Made by a program: the position numbers and the translations under genes
Notes under the pieces: model-generated
What the model saw: the letters and a program-made list of their open reading frames with translations, nothing else
The model's database searches: none
What the model was told of the DNA's origin: nothing
In this document: piece by piece, positions 19,158 to 28,713 of the stretch
Position numbering within the stretch: the first letter of the stretch is position 1
Layout: the number at the start of each line of letters is the position of its first letter
NCBI RefSeq assembly: GCF_004369205.1
Contig: NZ_QFGA01000001.1
Location: forward strand, 930,001 to 994,000
DNA length: 64,000 nt
Origin: Pelotomaculum schinkii
GTDB taxonomy: Bacteria; Bacillota; Desulfotomaculia; Desulfotomaculales; Pelotomaculaceae
Reading direction: 5' to 3'

Positions 19158-20143
19158 CTAGTATATTATCAACATTAAAACTATAATATAAATTGTTTTC
19201 ATGGTATACTCTCCATAGAGGGGAGTGATATGCCTTGCCGAAAGTGAGATACCATGTCCGTCTTCCTGAGAGTGAACGGAAAACCCTGCTCAAGATGGTT
19301 TCCAAGGGTTCCGCCTCAGCAAAATCCATCATGCACGCCAATGTGCTGTTGGGTGCTGATGAGAACAGTGAGGGCGGTAGAAAGAGCGAAGCCGAGATAG
19401 CACAACTCTTTCATGTTCACCCCCAGACTGTTCACACCATTCGGCAAATGTATTCTGAAAAAGGGCTACAGGCTGCGCTCGGCAGAAAGAAGCGGGAGAC
19501 ACCGCCCGTTGCACCCAAGATTACCGGCGAGATAGAGGCCAAGATCATTGCGCTCAGTTGCAGCTCTCCGCCACCGGGACGATCCAGATGGTCATTAAGG
19601 CTGCTGGCAGACAAGGCGGTTGAACTACAGTACATTGACAGTATCTCCTATGAGGCCGTGGGACGGCTTTTAAAAAAACGAACTAAAACCTCATCTTCGT
19701 AAGTGTTGGTGCATTCCGCCTGAACAGAACGCCGCCTTCGTCTCCTGTATGGAAGACATTCTGGACCTGTACCAGAAGCAATATTGTAGACTATATCCGG
19801 TCATCTGCTTAGTGATGGATAACCTGAACACTCATACCCTGGCATCGCTCTACGAAGCATTTACGCCGGATGTGGCCAGAAGGCTGGCCAAACGTTTGGA
19901 AATCCACTATACACCGAAGCACGGAAGTTGGCTCAACATAGCCGAAATCGAACTGAGCGTAATGACCAAACAGTGCCTGGAATGCCGGATTTCTTCAATC
20001 GATTCCCTCCGCCTTGAACTGGCGGAATGGGAAACTACAAGAAACAGAAACCAAAAAGCTGTTGACTGGCAGTTCACGACCGATGATGCAAGAATCAAGC
20101 TAAAGCGGCTTTATCCACAGTTTAAGAGTTGACACTATACTAG
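19158..20143 (+). mobile_element. IS630-family element, internally deleted
   Basis: A 986-bp element bounded by 16-bp terminal inverted repeats matching at 14 of 16 positions (ctagtatattatcaac at 19158-19173; gttgacactatactag at 20128-20143). It carries one broken IS630-type transposase and lies directly after the bioB stop. Confidence 0.85.
19235..20132 (+). pseudogene. IS630 transposase, frameshifted and missing a core segment
   Basis: The N-terminal part (TTG 19235 to 19702) has the helix-turn-helix region of IS630 transposases (HVHPQTVHTIRQMYSEKGL). After an A-tract frame change (LLKK) the second part (19749-20132) resumes with MEDILDLYQ and VMDNLNTHT (second catalytic Asp) and HGSWLNIAEIELS (catalytic Glu). 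Between YPVIC and LVMDNLN about 60 residues, including the first catalytic Asp (FDEKP region), are absent. The frame change alone could be programmed, but the deletion makes it inactive. Confidence 0.85.
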
Positions 20144-20157
20144 ATTCCCTGTTAAGA

Positions 20158-21528
20158 CTACTTAAAGCTGATGATCAACTTTCCATCTTCAAATTTTATA
20201 AATCTTCTGGAATTACTTACAGGAATCTTCGTGGTTGAACCTACCAAATCATTCCTACGCCAAACGGATAAAATGATTCCCACAAATGCCATGTTTACGA
20301 CATATCCTGTACCGCCGTATGATACGAATGGCATGTTCATACCAAGTATAGGGGAGAGGTTGAAGTTCGATAAAATGTTAATTATAAACTGCACCGACAA
20401 AGCTGTAGATGCTGCCAGTGAAAGATAAAAACCATAATCGTTTTTGATTTTTTTGGTTGTCATAAACATTCTGATTATAAATAAGGATATTATAAGCACA
20501 AGTGCAATTCCAACCATCCAGCCAAGAGTCGCTATCACATTTACAAGTACATAGCCCGTAGTAACTTCCGGCATTCCCAACCCTAAACCATAACCGCTGA
20601 CCGTTGCCGGTGTTTTGCCAAACCAATTCGAAACCGCAAGCCACTTGTCTACTCTATCGTATATAAAGCCACTACTTGATAAAAAAGCTGTTATGCGATC
20701 AAATTTATACGGATTTAATAAAATATCATTAACTGCAAGAAAAATGGCTATAGCACCCAGACCGCTCAAATATAACAACTGTTTTTTTCTATTGCCAGCA
20801 AAATAATTTTTTATAACTGCCGCTATAATCAATACTGTATACCCTATCAGTAAAATAACTGTTTGTGAAAGGTGTGGCAACATCATAATGGGAATAACAG
20901 AGACAAACGCAAGCACAAGCAACTCCACAATTGCTAAGCCCCCTTTACCGCGTCTTTTTTCCATAAATCCTGAAAAAGCAATCAAAAACAGTATTGTTAG
21001 GTAATCCGACGATATCAAAACGCCACCGAGCACTAAAAACTTCCTTCCGTTGACTTCTGCACCACCAAGCAGTGTAAAAATTAACAATGCAAATGCAATA
21101 AGGTACATTGGCAACGCCAGTTTTTTAAGTCTTGTATAGTCAAAAAAGTAAAATCCGATCATAACCCCTATTCCAATTAGTGCAAATAATAAATATTTTT
21201 CAAAGCTCACGGTTTGGGCCGTTTCAAATTTACTGCTTGCAAACATGATAATACCGCCAATGACTACAATCATGGAACCCAACCCAATCAATGACCATTC
21301 GGTTTTTGGCTTATGCTGCTTATTAAGCCTGGTACCTATTTCTTCACAGTCCCCCATCGCAGTTATTGCCATATCAAGCGCCTTTTCATCGTCCTGTCCC
21401 TGCCTCAGATATTCAGCCTTTAAATCCTCAATATGATGCGTAAGCTCGTCACGAATATCCTTATGTACCGCTTTGCAGTGTATATACATACACACATTAT
21501 CCAAAAAAGCGGTTATCCTTTTATTCAT
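20158..21528 (-). CDS. FtsW/RodA/SpoVE-family protein with N-terminal permease-prefix domain
   Basis: About 456 residues. The first 90 are a soluble helical domain (CKAVHKDIRDELTHHIEDLK) of the permease-prefix/DUF1700 type, followed by around ten membrane helices with the SEDS-family end MPFVSYGGTGYVVNM. SEDS proteins polymerise peptidoglycan glycan strands. The prefix domain and the overlapping padR gene mark a subgroup of PadR-controlled SEDS-like proteins of Firmicutes whose role is unclear. ATG 21528 overlaps the padR stop by 8 nt (ATGAATAA), implying coupled translation. Confidence 0.85.
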   Translation of the reverse strand: MNKRITAFLDNVCMYIHCKAVHKDIRDELTHHIEDLKAEYLRQGQDDEKALDMAITAMGDCEEIGTRLNKQHKPKTEWSLIGLGSMIVVIGGIIMFASSKFETAQTVSFEKYLLFALIGIGVMIGFYFFDYTRLKKLALPMYLIAFALLIFTLLGGAEVNGRKFLVLGGVLISSDYLTILFLIAFSGFMEKRRGKGGLAIVELLVLAFVSVIPIMMLPHLSQTVILLIGYTVLIIAAVIKNYFAGNRKKQLLYLSGLGAIAIFLAVNDILLNPYKFDRITAFLSSSGFIYDRVDKWLAVSNWFGKTPATVSGYGLGLGMPEVTTGYVLVNVIATLGWMVGIALVLIISLFIIRMFMTTKKIKNDYGFYLSLAASTALSVQFIINILSNFNLSPILGMNMPFVSYGGTGYVVNMAFVGIILSVWRRNDLVGSTTKIPVSNSRRFIKFEDGKLIISFK

Positions 21529-21859
21529 AGCAAACATCTCCGATAACAGAATTAACCGCATTGATATAAGTTTGCCACTCGGCTTTTTTGTACATTAATA
21601 ATTTTCTGCCTTCTTTGGTGATTTTATAATACTTTCTGCGTTTACCGTTGTCAGCGTCAAACCAAAAAGACTCAATGGCTTTTTCGTTTTCAAGCCGATG
21701 GAGCATGGGATATAATGTACCCTCTTTTAACTCAAAAACATTTTTTGATGCCTTTTTGAGTTCTTGCGTGATTTTGTAACCGTACATATCCTCCTTGTCA
21801 AGCAGGGAAAGGATAAGAATTGACGTACTGCCCTTCATAAGTTCCTTATCAATTTTCAT
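21521..21859 (-). CDS. PadR-family transcriptional regulator
   Basis: The 112-residue winged-helix protein has LLDKEDMYGYKITQELKK and LKEGTLYPMLHRLE, the PadR signature, then a short C-terminal dimerisation helix. ATG 21859 is preferred (ggggtg 7 nt upstream) over an earlier ATG at 21895. A dyad lies 18-32 nt upstream and is a likely autoregulatory operator. It forms a two-gene operon with the SEDS-like protein. Confidence 0.9.
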   Translation of the reverse strand: MKIDKELMKGSTSILILSLLDKEDMYGYKITQELKKASKNVFELKEGTLYPMLHRLENEKAIESFWFDADNGKRRKYYKITKEGRKLLMYKKAEWQTYINAVNSVIGDVCYE

Positions 21860-21876
21860 GCATAACACCCCAATAC

Positions 21877-21891
21877 ATATAGCTTCTATAT
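21877..21891. promoter_or_regulatory. Candidate PadR operator
   Basis: Perfect dyad ATATAG-N3-CTATAT directly upstream of padR, within a longer AT-rich region containing further gtatac-type steps. Position fits repression of the padR/SEDS operon. Confidence 0.45.
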
Positions 21892-21968
21892 ACAACTAGT
21901 ATCTATGTATACAGAATAACATTATGAAACTATATTTGTCAATAGGTCCTTCCTAATTTTGTGTTTGT

Positions 21969-22650
21969 TCTGTGATAATGTCACCCTGAAATATTTCTGA
22001 GAAAATGTCACCTCTAGGGGTACAATGGAAGGATGATATTATTAATGACACAGGACGAACGAAACAAGCTTTATGTTGCCAGGTGCTTACTAGACGGGAA
22101 AATGCCACCAGTGAAGCAGCAGAGATTCTCGCCTCAGTGAACGCCAGGTAAAACGCCTTAAAAAGGGCTCAAAGAAAACGGCGAGTCGTTCGTAATCCAT
22201 AAAAACAGGGGCCGGAAACCTCCATATGCTTTGACTGATAAAATTCGAAACTTAGTGGTTAATCATAAGAAATCGGAGAAATATTCCAAGCCAATTTTTC
22301 GCATTTTCAGGAGTTACTTGGAGCATGAGTCTATCAGCCTTAGCAAGCCTTCGGTGTATAGAATACTTGTTTCCAATAGGTTTACAAGCCCCAAGAAGCA
22401 TAGCAAAGTAAAACGTCACAAGCACAGGAAAAGAAAATCCCAAACAGGTATGCTGGTGATTATTGATGCCAGTCCCCACACCTGATTTTTTAACAATGAG
22501 CAATGTTCACTGCATGGCGCCGTTGATGCTGCCACAGGGGAAATTTTAGCCCTATTCTTTACGCCTAACGAATGCCTTGCAGGGTATTTCCGGCTTATGG
22601 AAAATATAATTTTGAAAAGTATTCCTGTCATACTTTACAAATTTTTTTAA
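21969..22650 (+). mobile_element. Decayed IS with integrase-type transposase
   Basis: It begins with the same 46-base end as at 14643 and then holds a degraded transposase. The right end is not recognised. Confidence 0.7.
22045..22650 (+). pseudogene. Integrase-core transposase relic, probably ISNCY/IS1202 type
   Basis: Pieces in several frames read as one protein: MTQDERNKLYVARCLLDGK, a helix-turn-helix with ERQVKRLKKG, then RKPPYALTDKIRNLVV and RFTSPKKHSK, then IIDASPH. The DASPH motif is followed by a TGA where a Trp is expected, then FFNNEQCSLHGAVDAATGE and TPNECLAGYFR. There are frameshifts near 22110-22150 and before 22640, plus the nonsense change. The C-terminal third is missing. The family call is from motif memory. 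Confidence 0.7.
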
Positions 22651-23029
22651 ATCACCGTGTCTATACCATGATAAACGCCTCCTCATCCCGCGCAAAATCT
22701 CCGGCAATTGTAAAAGATACTTATTGGAACACGATTCCGGCTTACCGCTTTAACACTTTTTTCTTTTGGATGGACTCACTTACCAATGCTGAATCAAAAG
22801 CCCTTTCCCCTTACATCAAAAGGCTGCATCCCATAATGAATGGGACACAGCCTCTAGTCAACCAGCCAGCAGTCTTTCCCCGGTTTTATACAAAGAGTTT
22901 GTCAAATGGCAGGCAGACGCATACGGTTACATTCTTTCAAACGGCATTAAAATATCAGCCATAGCAACTGTTCATGTTCATCACTGGTCTGGAACAGGGG
23001 AGTTGGTCGTCCACCCCCCGGTTTTTGTC
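22651..23029. other. Intergenic region after larE with dispersed hairpin repeat
   Basis: Contains the second copy of the GGCTGcaTCCCAT/ATGGGAcaCAGCC hairpin (22822-22852, repeat 22816-22876), which on the minus strand ends in TTTTG and could terminate larE. No gene is supported, although a 130-codon plus frame (22572-22964) crosses the IS relic. Confidence 0.5.
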
Positions 23030-23881
23030 TTATTTCTCAGATGATACTGACACGGTAAACAATGGCTCCGGGCTGTGAACGTTAAGAGTCTCGTTCATAC
23101 TCCCTGTCCGGTAACCTAAAAGGTCAAGCGCTACATAAGTATAGCCCAATACCCTCAGTTTGCTTTCTATCTCAACTGCATGTTCCACCACAAACTTTAA
23201 ATACGCGCTCGGCGCCTCAATGCGGGCCAGGTTTCCGTGGTGTCTCACCCGTACCTGCGGGATGCCCAGCTTGCGCAAGAAATTTTCAGCCGCCCCGACT
23301 TGCCGTAAACCCTGTGTGGTAATTGGGGTTCCATACGGAAAGCGTGAGGCAAGGCAGGGGTTGGCAGGCTTGTCAGCGGTGGGAAGACCTAATTTTCTTG
23401 AGAGCGCCCGGATTTCTTCCTTCCTGAGGCCGGCGTCTTTTAACGGGCTGGAGACTCCCAGCTCAATTCCGGCGCGGATTCCCGGCCGGTAGTCGTTTAA
23501 ATCGTCGGCGTTGACCCCGTCAATAACCACCTTGACGTCCCGGGCACCAGCCACCGCAAGGATTTCCCCGTATTCTTTTTTCTTACAATGGTAGCACCGG
23601 TCGGGCGGGTTACTGGTAAACACAGGGTTATCCAGCTCGCTGCCGGCAATAATAAGGTGCTCCGCGCCAATGAAGCGGGCCAGTTCGACAGCTTCTTCAA
23701 TTTCACCGGGCGAATATAGTTCCCCGGTGCTGGTAACAGCTATCGCTTTTTCTTTAAGAGTATCGACTGCAACCTTTAGGAGCAGTGTGCTGTCAACACC
23801 TCCCGAAAAAGCGACCATTACACTCCCGTAGCCCTGAAGGATTTCTTTTAGGTGTCCGTACTTCTGTTCCAGGCAATCCAT
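23030..23881 (-). CDS. larE: Sacrificial sulfur transferase LarE
   Basis: PP-loop ATPase (FSGGVDST near residue 26) that adenylates and thiolates the pyridinium biscarboxylate precursor of the nickel-pincer nucleotide cofactor, donating sulfur from its own cysteine. With the ATG at 23881 the Cys of NPCLASRFPYG is residue 176, the position known for the sacrificial Cys of L. plantarum LarE, which supports this start over 23911. A second motif, RCYHCKKKEYGE, precedes it. larB, larC and larA are not adjacent. Confidence 0.92.
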   Translation of the reverse strand: MDCLEQKYGHLKEILQGYGSVMVAFSGGVDSTLLLKVAVDTLKEKAIAVTSTGELYSPGEIEEAVELARFIGAEHLIIAGSELDNPVFTSNPPDRCYHCKKKEYGEILAVAGARDVKVVIDGVNADDLNDYRPGIRAGIELGVSSPLKDAGLRKEEIRALSRKLGLPTADKPANPCLASRFPYGTPITTQGLRQVGAAENFLRKLGIPQVRVRHHGNLARIEAPSAYLKFVVEHAVEIESKLRVLGYTYVALDLLGYRTGSMNETLNVHSPEPLFTVSVSSEK

Positions 23882-24149
23882 TATACTCCAAAGCACCCCA
23901 CTAAACATCAACTTTTTTTAGAAATTCATGAGCTGAAGCAACGCCAGTAGATTAGCACCCACATTTTTTGGGTTATCGCTTTAGGTATCCAACGGAAAAT
24001 ATTACATCGCTAGTTTTACTTCAGATCGCACACCGGCTGTTCATAGTCAACCAGTTCGAGAATCGATGCAACTCCTTTAACTGTTCAGAGTCCGTTCCTT
24101 TCTTCATAGAAGAATATTTCTGCTATGAAATTCCTGCATCATCGATCCG

Positions 24150-24250
24150 TGACTAGATGGTTTCCCATCCCCGACAGAGGGATCTCTACAGGCGTTAATT
24201 CCCGGAGAACTTCCGGTACTCAAATTTTAAGCAACGCTTATTGCATATTT
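24150..24250 (-). ncRNA. Candidate omega/reRNA at the tnpB 3' end
   Basis: The minus-strand sequence after the tnpB stop is rich in stems: TACCGGAAGTTCTCCGGGAA, then GTAGAGATCCC, GGGGATGGGAAACC. TnpB systems process their guide RNA from exactly this overlap of tnpB 3' end and element right end, the guide being the flanking DNA. Placement is by analogy and structure only. Confidence 0.45.
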
Positions 24251-25327
24251 CTTCAGGTTGACAGCTGCATTAACGTCACGGTCATGATGAACTCCGCAGC
24301 AAGGACAGTCCCATTCACGAATAGACAGGGGCATGCTATCCATTACATAACCGCAAGATGAGCATGTCTTGCTGCTGGGATAAAATCGGGGAGCGACTAT
24401 CAGTGTTGACCCGTACCACACAGTCTTATATGCTAATTGCCGCCGGAATTCTCCCCAGCCCACGTCCGTGATATGCCTGGACAACCGGTCATTTTGCAAC
24501 ATCCCGCGGACATTCAAATCTTCGATCACGATCCCCGACTTGGTTTTCGCCAGAGCTGTCGTGAGCTTGTGCATGAAGTCCTGCCGGCTGTTGCGGATGC
24601 GCCGGTGCAGCCGGGCTAATCCAAGAGCGCTTTTCTTCCGGTTGTTGGAGCCTTTTTGCATCCTGCTGTGTTTCCTGGATAATCTCTTGAGTCTTTTCAG
24701 ATACTTGCCCAGAGGTTTAGGGGCTTCGATCTTTGTCCCGTCAGAAATGATCACAAAATGATTAAGTCCAACATCCATACCGATAACTTCGCCGGTGACT
24801 TGTTCTGGTTCTGGAATCTCCACCTCGCAGGTTAAACTGACAAACCAGCGATCCGCTTCCCGGCTGACAGTGGCCGAAAGAATCCGGCCGGCTATCCCTG
24901 TTTCTTCTTTGAGGCGGAGCACCCCCAGACGGGGAAGCTGGACGGCCTTGTCTTCAACTCTGATCGCTCCCGTCAATCGAAAAGAGTCATGCACGCCCTT
25001 CTTTTTGAACTTGGGAAAGCCAACACGCTCTCCAGCTTTCAGGCCGGCGAAGAAGTTCTTGAAAGCCCGGTCCAGATCCCGAAGGGCTTCTTGGGGAGCG
25101 CACTTGGATACCTCGTACATCCAGGGAAAATTCGTTTTCTTGAGTTTATTCAATTCCCGGTGTTGCGTTATGGCATTGGTAGACTTCTTTTCCGTTTGAT
25201 ATAACGCTATCCGGCGGGCTAAACCCCAGTTGTAGGCGAAGCGGGCGCATCCGGCATGTTTGGCCAGGAGGATTCGCTCTCGCACATTTGGCTTTACCTC
25301 ATACCTATAGGCACGGTTAATGATCAT
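24227..25327 (-). CDS. tnpB: TnpB RNA-guided nuclease (IS607-associated)
   Basis: The 366-residue protein has an N-terminal HTH/wedge region (YRYEVKPN, CARFAYNWGLARR) and a RuvC nuclease with Asp in GMDVGLNHFV near 195, Glu in GIVIEDLNVRGM near 275 and Asp in DRDVNAAVNLKKYA at the end. The zinc ribbon CSSCGY...CPCCG separates the last two. All catalytic residues are present. ATG 25327 overlaps the end of tnpA by 11 nt. Confidence 0.92.
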   Translation of the reverse strand: MIINRAYRYEVKPNVRERILLAKHAGCARFAYNWGLARRIALYQTEKKSTNAITQHRELNKLKKTNFPWMYEVSKCAPQEALRDLDRAFKNFFAGLKAGERVGFPKFKKKGVHDSFRLTGAIRVEDKAVQLPRLGVLRLKEETGIAGRILSATVSREADRWFVSLTCEVEIPEPEQVTGEVIGMDVGLNHFVIISDGTKIEAPKPLGKYLKRLKRLSRKHSRMQKGSNNRKKSALGLARLHRRIRNSRQDFMHKLTTALAKTKSGIVIEDLNVRGMLQNDRLSRHITDVGWGEFRRQLAYKTVWYGSTLIVAPRFYPSSKTCSSCGYVMDSMPLSIREWDCPCCGVHHDRDVNAAVNLKKYAISVA

Positions 25328-25883
25328 GCTCTATAGCCTCCATTGCTTTTTTGGCCTTGTTTTTAGCTGCTCTGCGGCCATACAGCCTGGCACAGAAAGA
25401 TGTCAGGACTTCAATCATATCCTGAACTAAGTCATCTTTCATTTCAGACTGATCCATCACGATCACACGTCTACCCTGGGCGGAAAGACAGCTTTCCACG
25501 TATTCAAAGCCAAATCGCATGAGACGCTCACGATGTTCCACCACGATCACTCGGACCTTTGGATCTGACAGCAATTTCATTAATTTCGGGCGGCGCCCAT
25601 TCAGGCCGGAACCGATCTCTGTTACGGCTTTACCGATTTCCCAACCTTGTCCGTTGGCATAGGTTAGCAGGCGGGAAATTTGACCGTCCAGATCGCTTTT
25701 CTGGTCTGCGCTGGATACTCTCGCATACAAAGCGACTGTTCCTGATGATTCTCCGCTTTCTTTGATCAGGATTGTTCCTGTTGGGGTTTGTTCCGCGGGA
25801 ACAGGTAATTTTCCTGACTTGAACCATTTCCAGGCAGTCCTGTAGGTAATTCCGTTTTTCTTTGCCCATTCACTTAGCTTCAT
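25317..25883 (-). CDS. tnpA: TnpA serine recombinase of IS607
   Basis: The 188-residue protein begins with a MerR-like HTH (LSEWAKKNGITYRTAWKWFKSG, residues about 3-24) followed by a resolvase catalytic domain with YARVSSADQK (active Ser near 58) and GRRPKLMKLL and VVEHRERLMRFG further on. The fused N-terminal HTH is the hallmark of IS607 TnpA. It moves the element as a circular intermediate with little target specificity. Frame and key residues are intact. Confidence 0.92.
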   Translation of the reverse strand: MKLSEWAKKNGITYRTAWKWFKSGKLPVPAEQTPTGTILIKESGESSGTVALYARVSSADQKSDLDGQISRLLTYANGQGWEIGKAVTEIGSGLNGRRPKLMKLLSDPKVRVIVVEHRERLMRFGFEYVESCLSAQGRRVIVMDQSEMKDDLVQDMIEVLTSFCARLYGRRAAKNKAKKAMEAIEHDH

Positions 25884-25982
25884 GGAAGCATTGTACCATG
25901 CAAGGCAATATATTTCTATATGTTAATTAACAGCTTGGTACCCTATTGATATTTGGAACTACTAATTGCACTGGGGTGATTT

Positions 25983-26447
25983 TCAAATACAGTACATGTC
26001 AGCTTCGTTAGATCGCCGTATTTTTTCAGCCTCCCGGCAAAGGTCCTCAAGAGTTGTGCCATCCAGGACCTCAGCCACCGACTCCCTTACTCTCTCCCAG
26101 AGCACTCTGGTTACACAGAAATCAGCCCGCGAGCATTGTTCCGGGTTTTCCTCACTAACACAACCTGTTGGGCTAAGCGGCCCTTCCAGGCATCTGATAA
26201 TCTCTCCCGCTGTAATCCTGTCTGGCTCCCTGGCCAGAATATAGCCGCCCAGAGCTCCTCTGACACTTCGCACCAGCCCCCCTTTGCGCAAAAAACTCAT
26301 CATCTGTTCCAGGTATCCTTCTGATATACCCTGCCTTTCAGCCACCTGAACCAGCGGTATGGGTTCATTGGGATTATAGTGCAGGGCCAGTTCCAACATT
26401 GCCCGCAACCCGTATCTTGCTCTTGTAGAAAACCTCAAATCCCGCAA
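25983..26447 (-). CDS. Rrf2/IscR-family regulator
   Basis: The 154-residue winged-helix regulator has the Rrf2 opening FSTRARYGLRAMLELA and EGYLEQMMSFLRKGGLV. Three cysteines in CVSEENPEQC and RADFC (about 99-114) match the Fe-S ligand region of IscR/NsrR types, so it probably senses Fe-S status or redox state. CymR-type cysteine regulators of the same family lack these ligands. It has its own promoter at 26559-26587. The target genes are unknown; no isc operon follows. Confidence 0.9.
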   Translation of the reverse strand: MRDLRFSTRARYGLRAMLELALHYNPNEPIPLVQVAERQGISEGYLEQMMSFLRKGGLVRSVRGALGGYILAREPDRITAGEIIRCLEGPLSPTGCVSEENPEQCSRADFCVTRVLWERVRESVAEVLDGTTLEDLCREAEKIRRSNEADMYCI

Positions 26448-26558
26448 CTCCCCTCTTATCGTTGGTCTACAGTCAAGGCAATTTTATACAGCGCCAGCGC
26501 TAATAGCCTATTTAACACAATACCTTTAATTCCTATTGATTTAATGTTGTTTGTTTAT

Positions 26559-26587
26559 ATATTATTGCATTAATAGGGGTTTGTCAA
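26559..26587 (-). promoter_or_regulatory. Promoter of the Rrf2 gene
   Basis: Minus-strand TTGACA (26582-26587) and TAATAT (26559-26564) with a 17-nt spacer. Confidence 0.7.
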
Positions 26588-26847
26588 AATATTTATTTGA
26601 CATTAAACGATTTCCGTATCAAACCAGCGATGGAAAAAATGTTATTTTTTAGCTATGATGTATGCCTGTATCCTTAAACCTTGCTGGTTTCCTACAGAAT
26701 GTAGTACCATAGAAAGGTATGCTAAAGGATGCGAGGTAAAATAAATAGTTGTACTGCTCTGTTAAATAAGCGGATTCTACGTTAGAATAGAGTATTGAGA
26801 AAAAACTTGCTGAATACAATTAAGATGTTTTTCGGGAGGGATATATT
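26588..26847. other. Leader region of ilvD
   Basis: No ORF and no T-box sequence is seen. CCTT (about 26671) and aaaggatgcgagg (about 26725) could pair across a 60-nt leader. The ilvD ribosome site gggaggg is at 26834-26840. Confidence 0.35.
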
Positions 26848-28542
26848 TTGGAAACAAAACCTGGAGTTTTGAACAGCAGTCAAGTAACGGAAGGGGTGGC
26901 CAGGGCGCCGCACAGATCCCTTTTTTACGCGATGGGGTATACCCCGGAGGACCTCAAGAAGCCGATTATCGGCATCGTCAACGGCTTCAACGAGATTGTC
27001 CCCGGCCATGTCCACCTCAGGGATTTGGCTCAGGCCGCTAAAATGGGAGTTGCGGCCGCCGGAGGGACACCGGTGGAATTTCCGGTCATCGGCATCTGCG
27101 ACGGGATCTCCATGAACCACGACGGCATGAAGTACCCGCTGGCCAGCCGCGAACTGATAGCCGATTCTATCGAAACCATGGTCATGGCCCACAAGTTTGA
27201 CGGACTGGTCCTCATCGGCAACTGTGACAAGACTGTCCCCGGCATGCTTATGGCGGCCTGCCGGCTCAATATCCCGGCTGTTTACGTGAGCGGCGGCCCT
27301 ATGCTGACAGGTAGGCACGACGGTGAAAAAGCCGATCTAGTACGGGGCCTGTTCGAGGCCGTGGGCCAGTACGCGGCAGGGACCATCGGCGCAGAGGAAC
27401 TTGAAGCTATGGAATTAAGCGCCTGCCCCAGCTGCGGCAGCTGTGCCGGTCTCTTTACCGCCAACAGCATGAACTGCCTGGCCGAAGCGCTCGGGATCGG
27501 CCTGCCGGGCAACGGCGCCATTCCGGCCCCTTACGGACAGCGCAAGGCACTGGCCAAACTGGCCGGACAGCGGGTTGTGGCCCTGTCTCAAAACGGAGTA
27601 CGGCCGCGGGACATCATGACTCTCAATGCTTTTCGCAACGCTATTACCTTGGACATGGCCATAGGAGGCTCCAGCAACACCGTCCTGCACCTATTGGCTA
27701 TCGCCCACGAGGCGGACGTGCCGCTGCAACTGGAGACCTTTGATGAAATCAGTAAAAGTGTGCCGAACATCTGCAAGCTGAGCCCGAGCGGGTCGCACCG
27801 GCTCTTTGACCTTTACGAGGCGGGGGGGATATCCGCCGTGCTGAAGCAGCTGGCCGACCAGGGGCTGTTGGAACTGGGAGAGAAAACTGTTACGGGCAAA
27901 ACTCTTGGCGAAAATATAAGCCGGGCTTTTGTCCGCAATGCCGAGGTAATCCGGCCCCTTAACGCCCCCTATGCCCATGAGGGAGGCATTGCCGTCCTGC
28001 GCGGCAACCTGGCCCCGGACGGAGCGGTGGTCAAACAATCGGCGGTGGCCAAGGAAATGCTGTCGCACTCCGGTCCGGCCAGGGTATTTGACGGCGAGGA
28101 AGAGGCGTTCGACGCTATTATGGACGGCAAAATCAATAAGGGTGACGTGCTGATCATCCGTTACGAGGGTCCCAAGGGCGGCCCCGGCATGCGGGAAATG
28201 CTGAGCCCCACTGCGGCGATTTCAGGGATGGGCCTTGACAAGGACGTCGCGCTGATCACCGACGGCCGTTTTTCAGGAGGGACACGGGGCGCCAGCATCG
28301 GCCACGTGTCACCGGAGGCGTCCGAAGGCGGCCCCATTGCTCTGGTACATGAAGGTGACATTATCGAAATAGACATACCCGGGCGGCGACTGAACGTCCG
28401 GATTTCCGACGCCGAGCTGGCTAAAAGGCACGAGCTTTGGCAGCAGCCTGCTCCCAAAGTCACCGGGAAAAGCTACCTGGCGCGTTACGCCGCACAGGTT
28501 ACCTCGGCCAGCAGCGGAGCCGTCTTTAAGGTAATTAAATAG
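26848..28542 (+). CDS. ilvD: Dihydroxy-acid dehydratase
   Basis: Iron-sulfur enzyme that dehydrates dihydroxy-isovalerate and -methylvalerate in valine/isoleucine synthesis. The 564-residue length is normal. GNCDKTVPG near 125 and PSCGSCAGL near 193 carry cluster cysteines. ERAPHRS-like [12 protein letters not shown] at the start, GRFSGGTRG and [11 protein letters not shown] near 480 are family signatures. TTG start at 26848 with gggaggg 7 nt upstream. GC is higher than in its neighbours. No other ilv gene is in the window. Confidence 0.96.
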   Translation: METKPGVLNSSQVTEGVARAPHRSLFYAMGYTPEDLKKPIIGIVNGFNEIVPGHVHLRDLAQAAKMGVAAAGGTPVEFPVIGICDGISMNHDGMKYPLASRELIADSIETMVMAHKFDGLVLIGNCDKTVPGMLMAACRLNIPAVYVSGGPMLTGRHDGEKADLVRGLFEAVGQYAAGTIGAEELEAMELSACPSCGSCAGLFTANSMNCLAEALGIGLPGNGAIPAPYGQRKALAKLAGQRVVALSQNGVRPRDIMTLNAFRNAITLDMAIGGSSNTVLHLLAIAHEADVPLQLETFDEISKSVPNICKLSPSGSHRLFDLYEAGGISAVLKQLADQGLLELGEKTVTGKTLGENISRAFVRNAEVIRPLNAPYAHEGGIAVLRGNLAPDGAVVKQSAVAKEMLSHSGPARVFDGEEEAFDAIMDGKINKGDVLIIRYEGPKGGPGMREMLSPTAAISGMGLDKDVALITDGRFSGGTRGASIGHVSPEASEGGPIALVHEGDIIEIDIPGRRLNVRISDAELAKRHELWQQPAPKVTGKSYLARYAAQVTSASSGAVFKVIK

Positions 28543-28653
28543 CGCCACTAACAACTTGTAAAATGCGAGTCATGGCAGCAGGCAACGGCAGTCTAAAAAA
28601 TGCGCCCTACGCCCTGCGGCTTACGGCAACCTGGAATGAAACCATAAATTAGA

Positions 28654-28690
28654 AAAGAGGCAAGCTCAAATTCATCAAGCTTGCCTCTTT
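28654..28690. terminator. Bidirectional terminator between ilvD and the flavodoxin gene
   Basis: AAAGAGGCAAGCT pairs with AAGCTTGCCTCTTT. It lies between convergent genes. Sequence relatives are at 29717-29746 and, degenerate, about 17848. Confidence 0.8.
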
Positions 28691-28713
28691 GATATCACAG
28701 CCGGCTATATGGA

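Larger units (their letters stand above)
24150..25930 (-). mobile_element. IS607-family element (tnpA serine recombinase + tnpB)
   Basis: Overlapping tnpA and tnpB genes in the order typical of IS607. Both reading frames are intact, so the element may be active. Ends have no inverted repeats in this family, so the boundaries given are approximate. Confidence 0.8.

Noticed and set aside
22484-22486. TGA in the IS transposase at the Trp after DASPH, read as recoding
   Set aside because: The gene is broken by several frameshifts as well, so the TGA is best explained as a nonsense mutation of TGG.
26588-26847. Branched-chain T-box or attenuator before ilvD
   Set aside because: No T-box core, no leader peptide rich in Ile, Val or Leu codons, and no terminator hairpin.
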